From Pseudomonas sp. (GTDB lineage: Bacteria; Pseudomonadota; Gammaproteobacteria; Pseudomonadales; Pseudomonadaceae): a stretch of 8,797 nt of DNA. How positions within the stretch are numbered: the first letter of the stretch is position 1; each line of letters begins with the position of its first letter. The DNA lies in assembly GCF_030150285.1 (NCBI RefSeq), contig NZ_JASLGE010000019.1, positions 1-8,797 of the forward strand, read 5' to 3'. A model generated the notes under the pieces. The model was not told where the DNA came from and ran no database searches. It saw nothing but the letters and a program-made list of their open reading frames with translations. A program made the position numbers and the translations under genes. Below, one piece after another: positions 4,639-8,797 of the stretch.

Positions 4639-7580
4639 TAGCGCAACCCCAACTCTTCCCAGATACGCCGAACGTCTCGGCGCGCGTCCACCAGTTGATC
4701 CCCCGTGACCACCCCGGCCTCCTTCTGCAAGGCCTGACGGTGGGCGACGGCGCGAAAGGCTTTGTAAGCCTCGCGCAACAGGCTGGCATCGGTGGCGGGC
4801 ATCAGCCCGGCCTGTTCCAGCCCTTCCAGAATGCGGATGTTATCGGTGTAGCGCAGTAGCGCCGGGTGTTCCCTGGACCACGCCAGGGCCGCGTATTGCA
4901 CCATAAATTCAATGTCGACGATACCACCCGCGTCCTGCTTGAGATCGAACGGCACCGTGGCCTGGAAGGCATTTTCAGCGGTGCCGGCCGCCGTGCTGCG
5001 CGTGCCGAGGTTGTCGCGCATTTTGGCGCGCATGTCGCTGACCTCCTGGCGCAGCGTGGGCAAATCGCGCTCGCGCCCCAGCACATTGGCACGCACGCGC
5101 TCAAACGCCGCGCCGACTTGCTGGCAACCCACCAGAACCCGCGCCCTTACCAACGCTTGATGCTCCCAGGTCCAGGCTTCGTTTTGCTGGTAGCGCTCAA
5201 ACGCCCCCAGGGAACTGACCAGCAGCCCCGACGCCCCGGACGGGCGCAAGCGCATGTCCACGTCATACAACTGGCCGGAGGTGGTTTGCGCGGTCAGCAA
5301 ATGAATGATGCGTTGGCCCAGCCGGGTGAAAAACTGCGCACTGTCGATCGGCTTGGGGCCATCGGTGTCGGCATTCGGGTCGCCGTCGTGGATAAACACC
5401 AGGTCCAGGTCTGAACCGTGGCCCAGCTCGATCCCGCCCACTTTGCCGTAACCCACAATAATAAAGCCCGGATCGCACAGGCTGCCGTCCGAACGCTGCG
5501 GCGTGCCGTACTTGGCCACTGTCTGACGCCAGGCCAGCGCCAGCACTTGCTCCAGGATGGCCTCGGCCAGCCAGGTCAGGTAATCGCTGACTTTCATTAA
5601 CGGCAGGCTGCCGGTGATTTCCGACGCGGCAACCCGCAGGCGGTGTGCCAGCTTGAAGTTACGCAGCACTTCCATTTGCTGCTCAAGGTCGTCCTCGGGA
5701 ATGCGTGTCAGGCGCTCGCGCAACTCGGCCGCCAGTTCAGGGGCCAACGGCGGCTTGAATAGGCGCCCTTCGTTGAGCAACTCGTCGAGCAACAACGGGA
5801 ACCGCGTAATTTGCTCAGCGATCCATGGGCTGGCCGCGCACAAGGTCAGCAAGCGGCGCAGCGCGTCGGGGTTTTCGGTCAGCAGCACCAGGTACGCCGA
5901 ACGCCGGGCGACGGCCTCGACCAGCGGCAATACCCGCTCCAGCACCAGGTCCGGGTTGGCATGTTCGACCGCTTGCGCCAGCAAACGCGGAATAAAGGCA
6001 TCCAGCCGCTCACGGCCCAGGCGCTGCATCGCTCGCAACTGCGGGCTGGCCCGCAACCCGGCCAATTGCTTCAAGGCGTTGGGGGCATCGACAAACCCGG
6101 CCTCCTCCAGTTGGGCACAGGCCGCCGCATCGTCCTGAACTTCTTCCCACAGGGGCAGCCACTCGCCACCGACCACCATTTCACCCGCATCCATGTCCTC
6201 TTCATCGTCCGGGTCGGCAATGACCTGACGGAAATGCCAGTCAATTCGGCCACGCCAGGCCATCAATTGCTCATGGAACGCTGCCCAGGTGTCAAAGCCC
6301 ATCATGAAGGCAATGCGCGCCTGGTCCTGCTCGGAGTCTGGCAACATTTGAGTCTGACGGTCAGCAATGGCCTGAATGGCATGCTCTGTGTAACGCAGGA
6401 ATTCATAGCCCTCGCGCAGCTCGTTGACCACGGCTGGCGGCAAGTAACCCTGCCCTTCCAGAATGCTCAGCACCTTGAGCAGCGGACGTTGCTGCAAGCT
6501 GAGGTCGCGCCCGCCGTGGATCAGTTGAAACGCCTGAGCAATAAACTCGACCTCACGGATCCCGCCCGCGCCCAGCTTGATGTTGTCGGCCATGCCTTTA
6601 CGCCGCACTTCCTGCTGGATCAACTGCTTCATGGTGCGCAGCGCTTCAATCGCCGAGAAGTCGAGGTAGCGCCGGTACACAAACGGGCGCAGCACATCGA
6701 GCAACTGTGCGCCCGCCACTTGGTCGCCGGCCACCACCCGCGCCTTGATCATGGCGTAGCGCTCCCAGTCGCGCCCCTGGTCCTGGTAGTACTGTTCCAG
6801 CGCGTTAAAACTCAACACCAGCGCGCCTGAAGAACCATAAGGGCGCAAGCGCATGTCGACGCGGAACACAAAACCGTCGACGGTCATCGGGTCCAGCGCC
6901 TTGATCAGTCGCTGGCCCAGGCGGATAAAAAACTCCTGGTTATCCAGCGGGCGCTTGGCCCCCACGGTTTCGCCACCCTCGGGGTAGGCGAAAATCAGGT
7001 CGATGTCCGATGACAGGTTCAGTTCTACCGCACCCAGCTTACCCATGCCCAAAATCACCATAGGCTGCGGCTCGCCGCTGCGGTGCCCGTGGGGCGTACC
7101 AAATTGCTGGCAATGGCGTTCATACAGCCAGCCATACGCTTGGTCGATGCTGGCGTCAGCCATGTCCGACAGGTCGCGGCAGGTTTCGATCAAGTCGGCC
7201 TGGCGGGTCAGGTCACGCCAGATGATCCGCACCTGTTGGCGGGTGCGTTGGCGACGCAACACTCGGCCCAGTTCGTCATCGCTTTGCGCCTGCTGAGCGG
7301 CCGAAGCGATTTGCCCGCACATCTCACCGGGGGCGAAACTGCGATCCAGTTCGCCGATGCGGACCATGTCCAGCAACATCAAAGGGTCACGCAAAGACTG
7401 TTCTATAAAGAAGTCACTCGCGGCACTCACACGGTTGAACGCTGACCAGCGATCCGACGACCAGTCATCAAGCACGTGCCCGCCCTCAAGGCCGGCGACC
7501 GCAGCGCGCCAAGCCTGCTCGGCATGGCTGGCAAGGGGCAGTAAAAGGCTGGGGATTGCGACAAGCGAGGGAAGGCTCAT
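4638..7580 (-). CDS. glnE: Bifunctional glutamine synthetase adenylyltransferase/adenylyl-removing enzyme GlnE
   Basis: Controls glutamine synthetase by adding AMP to, or phosphorolytically removing it from, its conserved tyrosine in response to PII and glutamine. The protein has 980 residues, near the pseudomonad length and somewhat longer than E. coli GlnE (about 946). Two nucleotidyltransferase domains are visible, each with a G-x11-D-x-D motif: G180/D192/D194 (MGKLGAVELNLSSDIDLIF) in the N-terminal adenylyl-removing half, and G712/D724/D726 (GYGKVGGIELGHGSDLDLVF) in the C-terminal adenylylating half. Each is followed by a VDMRLRP strand (241-247 and 774-780). The remainder is helical linker and regulatory regions, with an acidic stretch at 457-468. 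The start ATG has AAGGA six nt upstream and matches the family N-terminus MSLPSL. It is transcribed divergently from aceE and may be cotranscribed with ilvE. No defect seen. Confidence 0.97.
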   Translation of the reverse strand: MSLPSLVAIPSLLLPLASHAEQAWRAAVAGLEGGHVLDDWSSDRWSAFNRVSAASDFFIEQSLRDPLMLLDMVRIGELDRSFAPGEMCGQIASAAQQAQSDDELGRVLRRQRTRQQVRIIWRDLTRQADLIETCRDLSDMADASIDQAYGWLYERHCQQFGTPHGHRSGEPQPMVILGMGKLGAVELNLSSDIDLIFAYPEGGETVGAKRPLDNQEFFIRLGQRLIKALDPMTVDGFVFRVDMRLRPYGSSGALVLSFNALEQYYQDQGRDWERYAMIKARVVAGDQVAGAQLLDVLRPFVYRRYLDFSAIEALRTMKQLIQQEVRRKGMADNIKLGAGGIREVEFIAQAFQLIHGGRDLSLQQRPLLKVLSILEGQGYLPPAVVNELREGYEFLRYTEHAIQAIADRQTQMLPDSEQDQARIAFMMGFDTWAAFHEQLMAWRGRIDWHFRQVIADPDDEEDMDAGEMVVGGEWLPLWEEVQDDAAACAQLEEAGFVDAPNALKQLAGLRASPQLRAMQRLGRERLDAFIPRLLAQAVEHANPDLVLERVLPLVEAVARRSAYLVLLTENPDALRRLLTLCAASPWIAEQITRFPLLLDELLNEGRLFKPPLAPELAAELRERLTRIPEDDLEQQMEVLRNFKLAHRLRVAASEITGSLPLMKVSDYLTWLAEAILEQVLALAWRQTVAKYGTPQRSDGSLCDPGFIIVGYGKVGGIELGHGSDLDLVFIHDGDPNADTDGPKPIDSAQFFTRLGQRIIHLLTAQTTSGQLYDVDMRLRPSGASGLLVSSLGAFERYQQNEAWTWEHQALVRARVLVGCQQVGAAFERVRANVLGRERDLPTLRQEVSDMRAKMRDNLGTRSTAAGTAENAFQATVPFDLKQDAGGIVDIEFMVQYAALAWSREHPALLRYTDNIRILEGLEQAGLMPATDASLLREAYKAFRAVAHRQALQKEAGVVTGDQLVDARRDVRRIWEELGLR

Positions 7581-7635
7581 GGTCTATCCTTGATCGGCGA
7601 TGGTGTAGCCGAGTACGGTGACGGGAAGAAACAGC

Positions 7636-7645
7636 GGTTTAAACC
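7636..7645. repeat. Perfect 10-bp palindrome GGTTTAAACC
   Basis: The palindrome is symmetric over 10 bp and stops there, about 56 bp upstream of the glnE start. It could be a protein-binding site in the glnE promoter-proximal region; nothing else supports a function. Confidence 0.3.
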
Positions 7646-7670
7646 AACTGTCGTACAAAGGTTACAAATA

Positions 7671-7715
7671 GCCGTTTTCTGCCATTATTTAGCAGAAAAA
7701 CAATGTATAAACGGC
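7671..7715. repeat. Nested inverted repeat in the AT-rich core
   Basis: TTTTCTGC (7675-7682) and GCAGAAAA (7692-7699) pair perfectly around a 9-nt loop. GCCGTTT (7671-7677) and AAACGGC (7709-7715) form an outer perfect pair sharing three bases with the inner one. An AT-rich TATAAA lies at 7706-7711. It may be an operator or a structured leader for glnE (minus) or lie upstream of the aceE promoter. Confidence 0.5.
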
Positions 7716-7734
7716 AAATCATCACGTTTAAAAT

Positions 7735-7779
7735 CTACAATATCGATTTTTCTTACGCTGAAACAAACCGATATTGTAG
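7735..7779. repeat. 11-bp inverted repeat with 23-nt spacer upstream of aceE
   Basis: CTACAATATCG (7735-7745) and CGATATTGTAG (7769-7779) are exact reverse complements. The right arm overlaps a TGTAGT half-site (7775-7780), and the left arm contains the mirror CTACA. The arms are too long to dismiss lightly and suggest a symmetric binding region or hairpin. Confidence 0.6.
7750..7777 (+). promoter_or_regulatory. Weak candidate aceE sigma-70 promoter
   Basis: TTCTTA (7750-7755) and TATTGT (7772-7777) are separated by 16 bp, matching the consensus at about half the positions of the -35 and more of the -10. A start near 7784 would put both RccR-type operators over and just after the start, which suits repression. 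The match alone is weak. Confidence 0.25.
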
Positions 7780-7780
7780 T
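7775..7780. promoter_or_regulatory. Extra TGTAGT half-site
   Basis: A third TGTAGT lies 12 bp before the first complete operator. With the ACTACT at 7796-7801 it makes a TGTAGT-N15-ACTACT arrangement spanning 27 bp. Confidence 0.4.
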
Positions 7781-7786
7781 CCGCCC

Positions 7787-7801
7787 TGTAGTTTTACTAC
7801 T
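7787..7801. promoter_or_regulatory. RccR/HexR-type operator 1 upstream of aceE
   Basis: TGTAGTTTTACTACT is a 15-bp pseudo-palindrome, TGTAGT-N3-ACTACA with only the last base off. In P. fluorescens the RpiR-family regulator RccR, a HexR relative that binds KDPG, is reported to repress aceEF through a 15-bp site of pseudo-palindromic form. Assignment to RccR rests on this match and on the gene downstream. Confidence 0.7.
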
Positions 7802-7838
7802 GGGTCAAACACTTGAAGGGCTGAAATGGCCGGCGATT

Positions 7839-7853
7839 TGTAGTAAAACTACA
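7839..7853. promoter_or_regulatory. RccR/HexR-type operator 2 upstream of aceE
   Basis: TGTAGTAAAACTACA is a perfect TGTAGT-N3-ACTACA palindrome, 111 nt before the aceE start. Its centre is 52 bp from that of operator 1, about five helical turns, so two dimers would sit on the same face of the DNA. It is the strongest operator-like sequence in the window. Confidence 0.75.
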
Positions 7854-7964
7854 CAACGTCGGAACCAACCCTCCGGCCATCCAAGAATTTATGTCGTCTG
7901 CCCACAAGGCCAGTCGCAAACTCAGGCAACCGATTCTGGAAGCCTTTCCGCCCTGGAGCAAGCC

Positions 7965-8797
7965 ATGCAAGACCTCGATCCCGTCGAAACCCAGGAATGG
8001 CTGGACGCCCTGGAATCGGTTCTCGACAAAGAAGGCGAAGAACGCGCTCACTACCTGATGACCCGTTTGGGTGAGCTCGCGACACGCACCGGTTCGCAGC
8101 TGCCGTACGCCATCACCACGCCATACCGCAACACGATTCCCGTGACTCACGAAGCACGCATGCCTGGCGACCTGTTTATGGAACGCCGCATTCGCTCGCT
8201 GGTTCGCTGGAACGCGATGGCAATGGTCATGCGCACGAACTTGAAAGATTCTGACCTGGGCGGTCATATCTCCAGCTTCGCTTCCAGCGCAACCCTGTAT
8301 GACATCGGCTTCAACTACTTCTTCCAGGCCCCGACCGACGAGCACGGCGGCGACCTGATCTACTTCCAGGGCCACACCTCGCCAGGCGTTTACGCCCGTG
8401 CGTTCATGGAAGGCCGCATCACCGAAGAACAAATGAACAACTTCCGCCAGGAAGTCGACGGTCAGGGCTTGTCGTCCTACCCGCACCCTTGGCTGATGCC
8501 TGACTTCTGGCAGTTCCCGACCGTATCGATGGGCCTTGGCCCAATCCAGGCGATCTACCAGGCACGCTTCATGAAGTACCTGGAAGCCCGTGGCTATATC
8601 CCGGCTGGCAAGCAAAAAGTCTGGTGCTTCCTGGGCGACGGCGAGTGTGACGAGCCGGAATCCCTGGGTGCCATCTCGCTGGCAGGCCGCGAAAACCTCG
8701 ACAACCTGATCTTCGTTATCAACTGCAACCTGCAGCGCCTCGACGGCCCGGTTCGCGGCAACGGCAAGATCATCCAGGAACTCGAAGGCGTGTTCCG
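7965..8797 (+). CDS. aceE: Pyruvate dehydrogenase E1 component AceE (homodimeric type), partial: first 277 codons
   Basis: Thiamine-diphosphate-dependent E1 of the pyruvate dehydrogenase complex: it decarboxylates pyruvate and transfers the acetyl group to the lipoyl domains of E2 (AceF). The window holds about the first third of a protein normally near 880 residues; the rest runs off the right edge. The start ATG reads MQDLDPVETQEWLDALESVL, with TGGAG about 6 nt upstream. Active-site segments seen are GGHISSF (H102), QGHTSPGVYARAF (H137), and the ThDP-Mg motif GDGECDEPES (224-233, D225) running to NCNLQRLDGPV (N253, N255). These match E. coli AceE at a roughly constant offset of five. Codon choice leans to C-ending codons, as expected for a highly expressed gene. 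aceF is expected next but lies outside. Regulation probably involves the upstream TGTAGT/ACTACA operators. Confidence 0.97.
   Translation, partial: MQDLDPVETQEWLDALESVLDKEGEERAHYLMTRLGELATRTGSQLPYAITTPYRNTIPVTHEARMPGDLFMERRIRSLVRWNAMAMVMRTNLKDSDLGGHISSFASSATLYDIGFNYFFQAPTDEHGGDLIYFQGHTSPGVYARAFMEGRITEEQMNNFRQEVDGQGLSSYPHPWLMPDFWQFPTVSMGLGPIQAIYQARFMKYLEARGYIPAGKQKVWCFLGDGECDEPESLGAISLAGRENLDNLIFVINCNLQRLDGPVRGNGKIIQELEGVF

Larger units (their letters stand above)
7581..7964. other. Divergent glnE-aceE control region
   Basis: A 384-bp gene-free stretch between two start codons. From about 7637 to 7800 it is clearly more AT-rich than the flanking genes. It holds a GGTTTAAACC palindrome (7636-7645), a nested inverted repeat (7671-7715), a long-spaced inverted repeat (7735-7779) and TGTAGT/ACTACA operators (7775-7853). 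The last 111 nt before aceE look like a leader with no strong hairpin. I found no convincing sigma-70 promoter for glnE; several AT-rich boxes exist without a good -35 partner. Confidence 0.8.

Noticed and set aside
6177..6212. Acidic stretch DPDDEEDMDAGE in GlnE (residues 457-468) as an unusual insertion
   Set aside because: Linker length varies in this family and pseudomonad GlnE proteins are generally longer than the E. coli one; nothing shows it is special.
5811..6830. A 339-codon plus-strand open frame inside glnE
   Set aside because: Antisense shadow of an intact, well-matched glnE; no independent evidence.
7803..7808. TTGACC (minus strand) as a -35 for a glnE promoter
   Set aside because: The nearest good -10 (TACAAT at 7778-7773) is 24 bp away, too far for a sigma-70 promoter.
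7891..8058. Possible 55-codon leader ORF starting ATGTCGTCTGCC upstream of aceE and overlapping its start
   Set aside because: No good Shine-Dalgarno, no recognisable peptide signal, and its overlap with aceE in another frame is easily explained by chance.
7797..8615. A 272-codon minus-strand open frame over the aceE 5' end and control region
   Set aside because: It lies antisense to aceE, includes the operators, and has no plausible ribosome binding site or family features.

Overview
The window looks like a conserved chromosomal segment of a Pseudomonas, probably from the P. fluorescens group. The gene order waaP-waaG-waaC-waaF-ilvE-glnE, diverging from aceE, is the order I recall for the equivalent P. 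aeruginosa locus (ilvE, glnE and aceE next to the LPS core heptose genes). The proteins read as typical pseudomonad versions. The species-group call is inference. No mobile element, prophage, CRISPR array, tRNA or rRNA was seen, and I see no cryptic accessory system.

Left part (1-3533, minus strand): the inner-core lipopolysaccharide block, transcribed waaF > waaC > waaG > waaP. WaaC and WaaF add the two L-glycero-D-manno-heptoses to Kdo2-lipid A, WaaG starts the outer core, and WaaP phosphorylates heptose. waaF and waaC abut. waaC/waaG and waaG/waaP each share one base in a TGATG stop-start, so translation is probably coupled. waaP runs off the left edge.

Middle (3593-7580, minus strand): ilvE (branched-chain aminotransferase) and glnE (glutamine synthetase adenylyltransferase/adenylyl-removing enzyme). 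A terminator-like hairpin lies between ilvE and waaF. The 121-bp glnE-ilvE gap is filled with a short AGCTT-rich repeat family. It forms several hairpins, one of which resembles an intrinsic terminator just ahead of the ilvE ribosome binding site.

Right part (7581-8797): a 384-bp divergent control region between glnE and aceE, then the first 277 codons of aceE (pyruvate dehydrogenase E1) on the plus strand. The control region is the most informative non-coding DNA here. It has two 15-bp pseudo-palindromes of the form TGTAGT-N3-ACTACA, matching what is known of the KDPG-responsive regulator RccR (a HexR relative) at aceE in P. fluorescens. It also has an extra TGTAGT half-site, an 11-bp inverted repeat with a 23-nt spacer, and a nested inverted repeat in an AT-rich core.

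Together the genes serve envelope assembly, nitrogen and amino-acid metabolism, and entry of pyruvate into the TCA cycle. The interest lies in the intergenic regulatory architecture rather than in new genes.
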